From the NCBI GenBank assembly GCA_902774295.1, contig CACYHP010000003.1, positions 1-64,000 of the forward strand: a stretch of 64,000 bases of DNA, read 5' to 3'. Positions 8,152-17,062 of the stretch are shown here, one piece after another. Position 1 is the stretch's first letter. Each line of letters opens with the position of its first letter. The DNA comes from an uncultured Bacteroidia bacterium. Lineage in GTDB: Bacteria > Bacteroidota > Bacteroidia > Bacteroidales > F082. The notes under the pieces were generated by a model. That model searched no databases. It was given only the letters and a program-made list of their open reading frames with translations, and was not told where the DNA came from. A program made the translations under genes and the position numbers.

Positions 8152-9672
8152 ATGTTGACTTTGGAAGAGATTAAGAAAACGATAGCGGAACTCATCGAAA
8201 ATTTGGGTGAAAAAGTATTGGAAATCAATGCGATGCCGAGTTCAGGCTCGTCGCGACGCTATTTTCGGGTTAAAACCGACAAACGTTATTTGATTGGAGC
8301 ACATAATCTCAACATTGAAGAAAATGAGGCTTTTTTCAGTTTTTCCAAGCATTTCCACGAATGCGGACTGCCTGTTCCAGAGATTTTGGCAATCTCTCCT
8401 TCCAAAGAGATTTACATTCAGACAGACTTGGGTGATGTCGCACTGTTCCATCATGTTGAAAACTGTTTGAAAAACGGCAAATATGATGAAAACACTATAG
8501 AATTATACAAAAAATCCCTTGATAATCTCGTTGATTTTCAGACAGTTGGACACAAAGGACTTGATTATTCCAAGGCGTTCCCCACTCCAGCTTTCGACGA
8601 GATGTCGATAATGGAGGATTTGAATTATTTCAAGTATTGTTTTTTGAAAGAACAGGAAGAGATTTCATTCAACGAGACTCGTTTAGACACTGATTTTCAA
8701 CGACTTGCGAAATACATTTTGGAGGCTCCATCAGATTTCTTCATGTATCGTGATTTCCAGTCGCGCAATATCATGATAGTTGATAACGAGCCTTATTTCA
8801 TTGATTATCAAGGGGGTAGAAAAGGACCGCTGCAATACGACGTGGTTTCGCTGCTGTATCAAGTGAAAGCGAGGATGCCGCAAGAGCTACGCAATGAACT
8901 GATTGAGTATTACAAAAAAAGGATTTCTCGACTCCCTGTGGTCGCTCGAAATGACAATCAGGACGTGTCATTTCGACCGGAGCGGAGCGAAGTGGAGAAA
9001 TCCTCAACAGCCGAAACATTCGACAAGTATTTTCCATCATTTGTGTTATTGCGACTGCTTCAAGTTCTTGGCGCCTATGGCTTCAGAGGCTTGATACAGA
9101 AGAAGTTACACTTCATGCAGAGCATTCCGTATGCCATTCGTGAGATCATGAAGGCTTGTGACAATTGGTCGTTACCTTTCGAGTTGCCGGAACTGCAAGC
9201 TGTCATCAAGCAGTTCGGTGTTTTGCTTTTAAAATACGAAAGCGTTGAGCCTGAGAGACTTACAATCACAGTAAACAGCTTCTCGTTCAAAAACGGCGGC
9301 GTTCCTTACGACAAGAGCGGCAATGGTGGCGGTTATGTTTTCGATTGCAGAGCTTTGCCGAATCCAGGACGTTTCGTGGAATTCAAGAAAAGCACAGGCG
9401 AAGATGCTGACGTAAAAGAGTTTTTAGACGACAAACCTGACGTGCATTACTTCTTGCAGAACGTTCAAATGCTTGTATATCAATCAATTGACAACTATCT
9501 TGAGCGCGGTTTCAAGAATCTGCAAATCAACTTCGGATGCACGGGCGGACAGCATCGTTCGGTGTTTTTCGCGCAAAGAATCGGCGAGCTTATACATGAA
9601 AACTATCCGATGGTGAACGTCGAAATCAACCACTTGGCACAACATATCTCTCATGTCTATGAAGCGAAATAG
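8152..9672 (+). CDS. APH-family (AmgK-like) sugar kinase fused to RapZ C-terminal domain
   Basis: A 506-residue fusion. Residues 1 to about 350 form an aminoglycoside-phosphotransferase-fold kinase: a Lys/Gly-rich N-lobe (SSGSSRRYFRVKTD), the catalytic loop YRDFQSRNIM at about 200 (Tyr replaces the usual His of HxDxxxxN) and IDYQGG in place of DFG. Residues about 370-506 match the C-terminal domain of RapZ (VNSFSFKNGGVPYDKSG, then GCTGGQHRSVFFA), which in E. coli senses glucosamine-6-phosphate. A repeat-derived insertion of about 28 residues (8921-9003) sits near the end of the kinase domain. The next gene is a MurU-like nucleotidyltransferase overlapping by 20 bases. Together they resemble AmgK-MurU, suggesting amino-sugar or muramate recycling; the substrate is inferred. 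The ATG at 8152 is used, not the in-frame TTG two codons upstream. Confidence 0.8.
   Translation: MLTLEEIKKTIAELIENLGEKVLEINAMPSSGSSRRYFRVKTDKRYLIGAHNLNIEENEAFFSFSKHFHECGLPVPEILAISPSKEIYIQTDLGDVALFHHVENCLKNGKYDENTIELYKKSLDNLVDFQTVGHKGLDYSKAFPTPAFDEMSIMEDLNYFKYCFLKEQEEISFNETRLDTDFQRLAKYILEAPSDFFMYRDFQSRNIMIVDNEPYFIDYQGGRKGPLQYDVVSLLYQVKARMPQELRNELIEYYKKRISRLPVVARNDNQDVSFRPERSEVEKSSTAETFDKYFPSFVLLRLLQVLGAYGFRGLIQKKLHFMQSIPYAIREIMKACDNWSLPFELPELQAVIKQFGVLLLKYESVEPERLTITVNSFSFKNGGVPYDKSGNGGGYVFDCRALPNPGRFVEFKKSTGEDADVKEFLDDKPDVHYFLQNVQMLVYQSIDNYLERGFKNLQINFGCTGGQHRSVFFAQRIGELIHENYPMVNVEINHLAQHISHVYEAK
8921..9003. repeat. Palindromic dispersed repeat, copy 3 (inside kinase-RapZ gene)
   Basis: 83 bases with inverted termini GGATTTCTC and GAGAAATCC. 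Two half-elements meet head to head at CTCGAAATGAC and GTCATTTCGACC. The reading frame stays open and adds residues around ARNDNQDVSFRPERSEVEKS. Confidence 0.8.
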
Positions 9673-10465
9673 AAGAACGGCATTTATCCTCGCGGCAGGT
9701 CTCGGGACCCGCTTAAAAGAGTTGACAGCTAACACTCCAAAGGCTTTAGTATCAATAAATAATAAGCCTTTACTTGAAGTGTTGCTTGAAGAGTTGATAA
9801 AACAGGATTTCAATCATATTGTCATAAATATTCACCATTTTGGAGAACAGATAATTGAGTTTTTAGGAGATTTCTCCACTACGCTTCGCTCCGGTCGAAA
9901 TGACGGGGATGGTGTCGTCATTTCGAGCGAAGTCGAGAAATCTCATGCTGACGTGATTATCGAGATTTCTGACGAGCGACCGCTTCTGATGGACACGGGA
10001 GGTGCCATCCTGCAGGCTCTGCCCTATTTCGAGCAAAGCGAAGCAGTGCTGGTTCACAACGTGGATGTGCTCACAAATGTTGATTTAAAAGGCTTTTACG
10101 ACGATTTCTGCAAAAGCGATGATGCCGCATGGCTTCTAACACAAGAACGAATCAGCAAACGTAAGCTGGTGTTCGACAATAACAACAATTTCCTTGGAAG
10201 GTTTAACACTGAAACCAATGATTATGACGGAAACGGCGCATTGCCAAACGAATGTAAATTATTGTCATTCAGCGGAATACATCTTTTCAAACCTCAATAT
10301 TTCAAGGAGTTTGAAGTAAAGCCTTGTTACGTTTTCGGATTATATCAGAAAATCGCTGAGAATCATAAAGTTACATCAAAACTGATACATCCCGAGTATT
10401 GGTTCGATTTGGGCACGCAGGAACAACTGAAAAACGCGGAATCATGGCTTTCATCCAGAAGATAA
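9653..10465 (+). CDS. Sugar-1-phosphate nucleotidyltransferase (MurU-like)
   Basis: A 270-residue member of the NTP-transferase (GT-A fold) family. The nucleotide-binding signature AAGLGTRLKELTANTPKAL is at residues 14-32, VHNVDVLTNVD provides the metal-binding Asp, and the C-terminus has WFDLGTQEQL. It would transfer UMP (or another NMP) to a sugar 1-phosphate; with the kinase next door the likely substrate is MurNAc-1-P or GlcNAc-1-P. That assignment is an inference. It overlaps both neighbours (20 and 22 bases), so the three genes form one operon. A 78-base palindromic repeat inserts about 26 residues after EQIIEFLGD. A second ATG at 9659 is equally possible. Confidence 0.85.
   Translation: MSMKRNRRTAFILAAGLGTRLKELTANTPKALVSINNKPLLEVLLEELIKQDFNHIVINIHHFGEQIIEFLGDFSTTLRSGRNDGDGVVISSEVEKSHADVIIEISDERPLLMDTGGAILQALPYFEQSEAVLVHNVDVLTNVDLKGFYDDFCKSDDAAWLLTQERISKRKLVFDNNNNFLGRFNTETNDYDGNGALPNECKLLSFSGIHLFKPQYFKEFEVKPCYVFGLYQKIAENHKVTSKLIHPEYWFDLGTQEQLKNAESWLSSRR
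9867..9944. repeat. Palindromic dispersed repeat, copy 4 (inside nucleotidyltransferase gene)
   Basis: 78 bases with perfect inverted termini GAGATTTCTC and GAGAAATCTC and the family core TCGAAATGACGG/GTCATTTCGA between them. The frame is preserved; the encoded segment includes LRSGRNDGDG and SSEVEKS. Confidence 0.85.
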
Positions 10466-13182
10466 GTGATTATATTACAAGTCATTACGATTTGACGAAG
10501 GAGAACATCACCATTGTTTTCCCGAACAAGCGTGCTGCTTTGCAGTTGAGAACCGAGCTCGCGAAGACCATAAAAACCAACTTCTGGGTGCCGCAAATCC
10601 TCTCTATCCAACAGGCGATGGAGGAATGGAGTGGCTTACAACTCATTGATAATATTGAAGTTATCTTTGAGATAATTAAGATGAATCAGGAGTTTTTCCC
10701 GTATGCTGCCCAGATGGCTAAGGATTTCGATGAGATCGACCAATACGGCGTGAATGCGGAAAAGCTTTTTTCACATCTGAAAGACGCGAAAGAGATTGAG
10801 GAATGGAATCTTGGCCTTGAAAACGGTGTGGAATCGAATTATCTGAAGTTTTTCGGGTCGCTTCTCACCTACTATAACAATCTTCGTGAAACTTTGTTGA
10901 AGAATTATCAGGGCTATTATGGCTTGATAACCAAGAAGATAGCGTCATTTGACGACTCCACTTTACAGAAATGCACCAAGGGCAGAAAAATCATTTTTGC
11001 CGGCTTCAATGCGCTTACTACTACCGAAGAAAACATTATCGTGCGCATGGTTGAAAGCGGTAACGCAGTGATGCTCTGGGACTTAGATAAGTATTATTTT
11101 GAAGATGAGCAGCAAGAAGCAGGACATTTTGCCAGAAAATTTTTCAAAAAACACCCAAATATTGAGAAAAACTTCATTGACGACAACTTCCTGACCCAAG
11201 AGAAAAAGATAAATGTAATCAGTGTTTCAGGTAATGCAGTGCAGACGAATGCCTTGCAGCTACAGCTAAAGAAGGATAAGGAGGATAAGAAGGATAAGAG
11301 AGAAGTGATTGTATTGGCGGATGAGTCGCTGTTGATACCGGTTTTGAATGCGATTCCGGAGGCAGTGGGCAACATTCAAGTGACGATGGGTTATCCTTTT
11401 GATAAGACTATAGTCTATCACTTTGTGGATCAATGGTTTAGATATCAAAACACATTAAGTGATAACGAGAACAAGATTTATCTCTGGACATTCTTGCGCT
11501 TCTGCAATTCCGATTTCATTAAGCTGATTTTCAAAGGGTTAGAATACGATAAGCTGAATTCCTGGCTGATGAAAATGGCTCAAGAATCAACTTATTATTT
11601 CAAAAAATCGGATCTGAAACAGTTTAAAGACAACACGCAACTCTTTGATTTTCTTAATCTTGCGATTAAAAAATGGAAGAATGCCAAGGAATGCGTATCA
11701 TCTTTAAAGGAATTATTGATTCTTTCAATAGCAAAACTTGAGAAAAACAAAAATTTCATTAAAAATCAGATCAGCGTTGCCGGTAGGATTACCAATAGAC
11801 TCGAATTACTTCTTAATAAATACTCGGATTATATCCAAATCATTGATTTACAAATGCTTTATGCGCAGGTTGCAAGTCAAATGGCAATCAATTTGCAGGG
11901 CGATAAAGATGGTTTGCAGATTATGGGATTGCTTGAAACTCGAAACCTTGACTTCGATGTCATTCATTTTTTGAGTGTTAACGAAGGTATCTTGCCTCAA
12001 AATAAGAACAATAACAGCTTGATTCCGTTTGACTTACGCAAAGCTTACGGCTTGCCGACATACGACCAGCAACAGGCTGTTTACGCATATCACTTCTATC
12101 GTCTGCTGCAAAACGCCAAGAAAATCAACCTGTATTACAATAACATTGCAGATTTGTCGGGCATGGGCGAGCCGAGTCGTTTCATCAGGCAGTTGGAGTA
12201 TGAATATGCAAAAAACAATCCTAAAGTAAAGCTTGAATATTTACAATATAAATCACCATCTATCAATGATAAAGAAAATGGTATAGAGGTGGTTAAAACC
12301 GACGAAATCTTAAATAAAATACAGAAACTCTCACCTACTTCTATTGGTGTTTATGTGAGATGTCCGCTGCAGTTTTATTGGAAAAACATCGAGAAAATCG
12401 AGGACAAATCGCCTGATGAGGAGATCCAGGTAAACGTTGTCGGAAGCATCATCCACGCAACTCTGGACTATTTTTACAAGCTTTTCAACAAAAACGAGAT
12501 TATTTCGTTGGCGCTTTTCGATGAGATGTACAAGAAACATTTCAAAGAATGCTATCATAAATCATTGATTGACAATGGATTCGCAAATGGTCTGCCGGAT
12601 ACAGGATTTAATTATCTGAACAAGACTGTCATTGACAATATGCTCGAAAACTTCATCCGTTATGAGAAGAAGTTCCTTGAAGAAGGCATACAAATGTCGA
12701 TAATCGACACAGAGATCGAGCTAACCAAAGAAGTTGAATATCAAGGACACAAGGTATTGCTTCACGGTTTCGCAGACAGAATCGACAAGGTCAATGAAGA
12801 AATCAGAGTTATCGACTACAAAACCGGCAAAGTGAACCCTTACGACGTGAAAATCGGCATAAAGAACGACAAAATCACGTCGATGGCAGAAAAATCGATA
12901 CAGTTGTTGATGTACAAATACCTGTATTTGCACAATCATCCTGAGGTTAAACCAGAATTGATTCAACCGGGAATCGTCGGCTTCCAGAAGTTAAGTCATG
13001 GTATTTACAATCTGGAAATCAACGAGTTACATGACCTGAGCAGCTCGTTTGAAGCGACTTGCGACAAGTACTTCAACGAGTTCTTGGAAGAGCTTTTCAA
13101 CAAAGACATTCCGTTCACACAAACCGAAGAAGTTAAAAACTGCAGTTTCTGCGATTTCAAGAGCATCTGCAAACGCGGATAA
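10444..13182 (+). CDS. AddB-like PD-(D/E)XK nuclease
   Basis: A 912-residue protein of the AddB/RecB-nuclease type, probably in double-strand break processing. The N-terminus (ITIVFPNKRAALQLR) is the degenerate helicase-like region. The nuclease domain has GSIIHATLDYF, GFADRIDKV and VIDYKTGKV (about residue 791). Four Cys at residues 640, 900, 903 and 909 reproduce the AddB iron-sulfur pattern, one distant Cys then C-x2-C-x5-C. The start at 10444 (MAFIQKISDYI) is preferred over an ATG 15 codons upstream inside the preceding gene. A low-complexity segment KKDKEDKKDK (about 276-286) is encoded by a 30-base repeat also found in the sigma-54 regulator gene. No AddA partner is visible here. Confidence 0.85.
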   Translation: MAFIQKISDYITSHYDLTKENITIVFPNKRAALQLRTELAKTIKTNFWVPQILSIQQAMEEWSGLQLIDNIEVIFEIIKMNQEFFPYAAQMAKDFDEIDQYGVNAEKLFSHLKDAKEIEEWNLGLENGVESNYLKFFGSLLTYYNNLRETLLKNYQGYYGLITKKIASFDDSTLQKCTKGRKIIFAGFNALTTTEENIIVRMVESGNAVMLWDLDKYYFEDEQQEAGHFARKFFKKHPNIEKNFIDDNFLTQEKKINVISVSGNAVQTNALQLQLKKDKEDKKDKREVIVLADESLLIPVLNAIPEAVGNIQVTMGYPFDKTIVYHFVDQWFRYQNTLSDNENKIYLWTFLRFCNSDFIKLIFKGLEYDKLNSWLMKMAQESTYYFKKSDLKQFKDNTQLFDFLNLAIKKWKNAKECVSSLKELLILSIAKLEKNKNFIKNQISVAGRITNRLELLLNKYSDYIQIIDLQMLYAQVASQMAINLQGDKDGLQIMGLLETRNLDFDVIHFLSVNEGILPQNKNNNSLIPFDLRKAYGLPTYDQQQAVYAYHFYRLLQNAKKINLYYNNIADLSGMGEPSRFIRQLEYEYAKNNPKVKLEYLQYKSPSINDKENGIEVVKTDEILNKIQKLSPTSIGVYVRCPLQFYWKNIEKIEDKSPDEEIQVNVVGSIIHATLDYFYKLFNKNEIISLALFDEMYKKHFKECYHKSLIDNGFANGLPDTGFNYLNKTVIDNMLENFIRYEKKFLEEGIQMSIIDTEIELTKEVEYQGHKVLLHGFADRIDKVNEEIRVIDYKTGKVNPYDVKIGIKNDKITSMAEKSIQLLMYKYLYLHNHPEVKPELIQPGIVGFQKLSHGIYNLEINELHDLSSSFEATCDKYFNEFLEELFNKDIPFTQTEEVKNCSFCDFKSICKRG
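11269..11298 (+). repeat. 30-base purine-rich repeat, copy 1
   Basis: A run built from AAGGATAAG and GAGGATAAG units. Its exact reverse complement occurs at 39827-39856 inside the sigma-54 regulator gene. Both copies are read in the same frame, giving KKDKEDKKDK. Confidence 0.85.
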
Positions 13183-13193
13183 CTTTAGCATAA

Positions 13194-14252
13194 TCACTTG
13201 AATATCAAGTCGATATACACTGGCAAATGGTCACTGTAGCCACCAAAGTACTTTGGTCCCACGTATGTTCTGAACAGTTTCACGCCACCAAATGATTCGT
13301 CTTTTTCAAAGAGAAAGTCGCCATGGTATATTTGTGCGCTATTTTTCTTGTACGATAAACCCTTGTCATTGTCAATCAATGATTTAGAGACAATGATTTG
13401 GTCAAAGATCTGCCAGTTGTACTGATGTTTCAATGTTCCTTCAAAGCCAAGATGCTTTCCATCGGTAAACAGATTCACTAAAACATCATTTTCACCAGTC
13501 TCATCAAGCGGTTTGGCACATAACACATCTTTGATACTCGGATCTTCCGGAGTGTCGTTAAAGTCGCCCATTATTATTATTTTAGGTATGGTCTGATGCA
13601 GAAACACCAACGAATCTACCCTGTGTTTCAATGTGTTAGCTGCAAGAGCTCGCAGTTTTATGGTCTCACGCTCGCCACCGTAACGCGACGGCCAGTGGTT
13701 GACGAAAACATGCAAAGTATCCCCTCGCCTGTCGTAAAATTTAGCATATAATATATCTCGTGTCTTATATTTCGGATTCTTTGGATTCCTCACCTTAATC
13801 GGTTCAGTATAAATGAGTTGCAGCTTGTCGATGCAATAAACCATAGCCACATCGATGCCTCGTTTGTCGTCGCCTTCATAATGAACTATGCGATAATTAT
13901 GTGTTTTCAAAGGCGTTTGATTAAACAGCATTTTCAGCACATATTCATTCTCAATCTCAGCAATTCCAAGCACTGCCAGCGGTTCGTTATCCGAAATTCC
14001 CAAAATCGCCTTGTACATGTTGTTTCGTTTCTTGTAAAACCGGGATTTTGTCCAATGTTGACCGCCATTTTCAGTAAATTCGTTATAAACTCTCGTGGAA
14101 TCGACAAACGGATCGAAAAAGTTTTCGAAGTTCCAAAATGCCACACGCATCCCCTCTCCCTCCTGTCCAAATGCGACAAAAGAGCTAACTACCTGTATTT
14201 CAATGATTAAACAGAATAGCAATGGGACTTTAAAATAAGATAAAGGTCTCAT
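13194..14252 (-). CDS. Secreted endonuclease/exonuclease/phosphatase-family protein
   Basis: A 352-residue protein of the DNase I-like metal-dependent hydrolase fold. After a signal-peptide-like hydrophobic N-terminus (cleavage probably after SFVAFG) it shows AFWNFENFFDP (metal/substrate Asn), IAEIEN (metal Glu), NHWPSRYGG, IIMGDFNDTPEDP and C-terminal SDHLPVY with the catalytic His. The substrate may be DNA or a phosphoester; sequence alone does not decide. It is convergent with the AddB-like gene (11 bases apart). A -7 box (TATCTTTG, 14274-14281) lies about 20 bases upstream. Confidence 0.85.
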   Translation of the reverse strand: MRPLSYFKVPLLFCLIIEIQVVSSFVAFGQEGEGMRVAFWNFENFFDPFVDSTRVYNEFTENGGQHWTKSRFYKKRNNMYKAILGISDNEPLAVLGIAEIENEYVLKMLFNQTPLKTHNYRIVHYEGDDKRGIDVAMVYCIDKLQLIYTEPIKVRNPKNPKYKTRDILYAKFYDRRGDTLHVFVNHWPSRYGGERETIKLRALAANTLKHRVDSLVFLHQTIPKIIIMGDFNDTPEDPSIKDVLCAKPLDETGENDVLVNLFTDGKHLGFEGTLKHQYNWQIFDQIIVSKSLIDNDKGLSYKKNSAQIYHGDFLFEKDESFGGVKLFRTYVGPKYFGGYSDHLPVYIDLIFK

Positions 14253-14273
14253 GTTTTTAAGTTTTTAGACAAG

Positions 14274-14281
14274 CAAAGATA
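14274..14281 (-). promoter_or_regulatory. -7 box of the EEP-family gene
   Basis: TATCTTTG on the leftward strand, 21 bases before the ATG at 14252. Confidence 0.5.
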
Positions 14282-14315
14282 CAAAATATTTTGGGTTACG
14301 ACACGTATTTTTCAT

Positions 14316-14323
14316 TATTTTTG
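14316..14323 (+). promoter_or_regulatory. -7 box of the thioredoxin-like gene
   Basis: TATTTTTG, with a possible -33 TTTG at 14290-14293 (22-base spacing). It decides the start: an upstream in-frame ATG at 14291 precedes the promoter, so the ATG at 14339 is used. Confidence 0.55.
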
Positions 14324-14338
14324 CAAAAATTTTCAGAC

Positions 14339-15535
14339 ATGATTAAAAAATTGTTATTTGTTGTTTGTCTACTGCTTCCAACAATCGGATTTTCACAGAC
14401 TAATATTCAGTTTAAGATTGATAATCAACAAGATGACGAATATTATTTTTGCAAATATGTTGGTGCAAAGTCTTTCGTTTTGGACACTTTAAAGTCTAAA
14501 AACGGTACGATGTGTTACAAAAGCAAGACGAAATTAACCGAAGGCATTTATCTTTTAAAAAACAGTAACAACTTCCCTTTGACTGAGGTTTTGGTAAGCA
14601 ACAAGCAACGTTTTAAAGTGATTATCAATGACTTGGACGATTGGAGCACTTATAAGGTAAAAGGTAGCGCAAAAGAGACAAAGCTTTACTACGAACTGAT
14701 GGCTAAAGTACGCAAAACCGAGGCGGATATTGCGGCTTTGGAGAGTGAAGAAGGTTATCATCCTGAAAATTGGAAGAAAGCCGACTCGCTGAAAAAGGAT
14801 TTGGATAATTTTGAAGAGTCATTGAGACTCAAGAAGAAAGACGCGTTTATCAATACGGTGATAAGTTCGTTAAAACGCCACACTATGGATGACTATTGGG
14901 ATGATTTTCCGTTAAATGATCCAAGAGTCATCACCTATCCACTGATAGAGAATAAGTTAAACACATATTTCGACAATCTCTACAACGATGCAAATCTCAT
15001 CAATGAAGAAATCGACAAACTTATAGCAAAAGCTGGCGATTGCGTTGCGGTGCGCGACTATCTGCTATGGTTTTTCTACATCAAATATTTCAATCCGAAA
15101 TACATGAATCTTGACGACGTTTACATCCATCTCGTCGACGACTATTTCATGAAGCTGGATTTGCCTAATGTGACAAGCAGCATGCTGAGCATAATGGCAG
15201 ACCGAGCCAGTTATCTTGAAAACCTTAAAATAGGCGCAAAACTGCCTGAAATTGGAGATATGTATTCCATTGAAGCCTCTTATATTGTTGTGGTTTTCTA
15301 CGATAAGACATGCCAGAAATGCGCTAAGGAAGGCCTTATCTTGGAAGAGACTCGTGAACGTCATCCTGAGATGGTGATTTTCCCGGTGGAAATCAACTCG
15401 ACAGACATAAACAATCTGCTTTCAAAATACGATATCCAGAACACGCCGATGATATATGTCCTTGATAAAGATAAACATATCATTGCTAAACGTATCAAAG
15501 CGGAACAGGTTGAACTGGTTTTAAACATGGATTAA
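14339..15535 (+). CDS. Periplasmic DUF4369/thioredoxin-like protein
   Basis: A 398-residue exported protein with signal peptide MIKKLLFVVCLLLPTIGFSQ. The N-terminal 100 residues look like the DUF4369 beta domain common in Bacteroidetes thiol-disulfide proteins, the middle is helical (about 110-310), and the C-terminus is a thioredoxin-like fold with the redox pair FYDKTCQKCAKE and the cis-Pro loop QNTPMIYVLDKD. A role in periplasmic disulfide exchange or a stress response is likely; the substrate is unknown. mnmE starts one base after its stop, so the two share a transcript. Confidence 0.8.
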   Translation: MIKKLLFVVCLLLPTIGFSQTNIQFKIDNQQDDEYYFCKYVGAKSFVLDTLKSKNGTMCYKSKTKLTEGIYLLKNSNNFPLTEVLVSNKQRFKVIINDLDDWSTYKVKGSAKETKLYYELMAKVRKTEADIAALESEEGYHPENWKKADSLKKDLDNFEESLRLKKKDAFINTVISSLKRHTMDDYWDDFPLNDPRVITYPLIENKLNTYFDNLYNDANLINEEIDKLIAKAGDCVAVRDYLLWFFYIKYFNPKYMNLDDVYIHLVDDYFMKLDLPNVTSSMLSIMADRASYLENLKIGAKLPEIGDMYSIEASYIVVVFYDKTCQKCAKEGLILEETRERHPEMVIFPVEINSTDINNLLSKYDIQNTPMIYVLDKDKHIIAKRIKAEQVELVLNMD

Positions 15536-15536
15536 T

Positions 15537-17054
15537 ATGAGCAAGTACGACACAATTTGCGCTGTTTCGACAGCATCCGGAACGGGAGCCATAGCGGTAA
15601 TCAGACTTTCAGGCACAGATAGCCATGATATTGCACGCTATATCTTCAGAAAAAACGGCAATACATTGAACGTCAATGAGATTGAGCCTTACAAAGTGTA
15701 TTATGGCGAGATATTCGACCCTGTGCCGGATGACAAGCCGATGATCGACGACGCGTTGGTGACTTTTTTCAAGGCACCCCACTCCTACACCGGCGAAGAT
15801 TCCGTTGAAATCAGCTGCCACGGCTCGGAATTCGTGCAGCAGAAGATATTAGAATTGCTCTGCGTCAGAGGCTGTCGTCTTGCTGAACCTGGAGAGTTCT
15901 CAAAACGTGCCTACATCAACGGGAAACTCGATTTGGCACAAGCCGAGGCAGTCGCCGACCTGATAGCGGCTCAAAACGAGGCAGAACACAGGATAGCAGT
16001 GAATCAGCTCAAAGGCGGTTTCTCAAATGAATTACGTGACTTGCGCTCAAAGTTGGTCGATTTGACCTCACTTTTGGAGCTTGAGCTCGACTTCTCGGAG
16101 GAAGACGTGGAGTTTGCTGACCGTACCAAGCTTAACGACCTGCTTGACACCGCCTTGAAACATATCGGAAAGCTCACCGATTCATTCAGAATGGGTAACG
16201 CGATAAAACACGGCATCCCTGTGGCTATCGTAGGTGAAACAAACACTGGCAAAAGCACGCTTTTGAATGCCATCCTCGGCGAAGATCGCGCCATCGTCAG
16301 CGATATCGAAGGAACCACACGCGACACCATCGAAGAGACATTCACCATTGAAGGCATGATGTATCGTTTCATCGACACAGCAGGCATACGTGAGACCACA
16401 GAAACCATAGAAAAGATCGGTATTGAACGCACTTTCAAGAAGATCTCGGAAGCCGACATCGTTATTGGCCTGCTCGACGGCACCAAGTCTGTGAAAGGCA
16501 TCATCAAAGCATGGAAAGACATTGTAAACCGTGTTAATTTGTTGAAACAGAATCTCATCATCATGGTGAACAAGAGCGACATCATGGATGCAACAAAAAT
16601 GTTCACCCTGAACGACGATTATCTCGATTATATGAAATCGACATACGAAAAAAACATCGAAAATCATGGCGGCTACATGACTGACGAGTATTGCTACAGC
16701 ATTACAGGAATGGATTTGTACGACATCCACGGTCTGCTCACATTCTCGTATATGTCGGCAAAGAATCCGGAAGATATTGAGAACTTGAAAAGCAGCATAC
16801 GCCATCGTTATACCGATATGCCAGATATTGATGGAAACACCACATTAGTCAGCAATATCAGGCATTTTGAGGCGTTGACCCATGCTAAAGAAAGCCTTGA
16901 GCAGGTGAAAAACGGTTTGGAAAACAAACTCTCCGCTGATTTACTTGCCGAGGACTTGCGACAGGCGCTTTATCACATCGGGAGCATCACCGGAGAGGTC
17001 ACAAACGGCGAGGTTTTAAACAACATCTTCAGCCGTTTCTGCATCGGAAAATAA
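15537..17054 (+). CDS. mnmE: tRNA modification GTPase MnmE
   Basis: With MnmG, makes the 5-carboxymethylaminomethyl modification of wobble U34. At 505 residues it is longer than many MnmE proteins. The N-terminal formyl-THF-binding domain has TICAVSTASGTGAIAVIRLSG and HSYTGEDSVEISCHGS. The inserted G domain has the P-loop GETNTGKST (about 234-242), GTTRDTIEE, DTAGIRET and NKSD. The C-terminus ends FCIGK, whose Cys is conserved. The P-loop GETNTGKS instead of GxPNVGKS is a mild variant. It ends 8 bases before the convergent transporter gene; no terminator hairpin is seen between them. Confidence 0.95.
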   Translation: MSKYDTICAVSTASGTGAIAVIRLSGTDSHDIARYIFRKNGNTLNVNEIEPYKVYYGEIFDPVPDDKPMIDDALVTFFKAPHSYTGEDSVEISCHGSEFVQQKILELLCVRGCRLAEPGEFSKRAYINGKLDLAQAEAVADLIAAQNEAEHRIAVNQLKGGFSNELRDLRSKLVDLTSLLELELDFSEEDVEFADRTKLNDLLDTALKHIGKLTDSFRMGNAIKHGIPVAIVGETNTGKSTLLNAILGEDRAIVSDIEGTTRDTIEETFTIEGMMYRFIDTAGIRETTETIEKIGIERTFKKISEADIVIGLLDGTKSVKGIIKAWKDIVNRVNLLKQNLIIMVNKSDIMDATKMFTLNDDYLDYMKSTYEKNIENHGGYMTDEYCYSITGMDLYDIHGLLTFSYMSAKNPEDIENLKSSIRHRYTDMPDIDGNTTLVSNIRHFEALTHAKESLEQVKNGLENKLSADLLAEDLRQALYHIGSITGEVTNGEVLNNIFSRFCIGK

Positions 17055-17062
17055 GATCTCAA

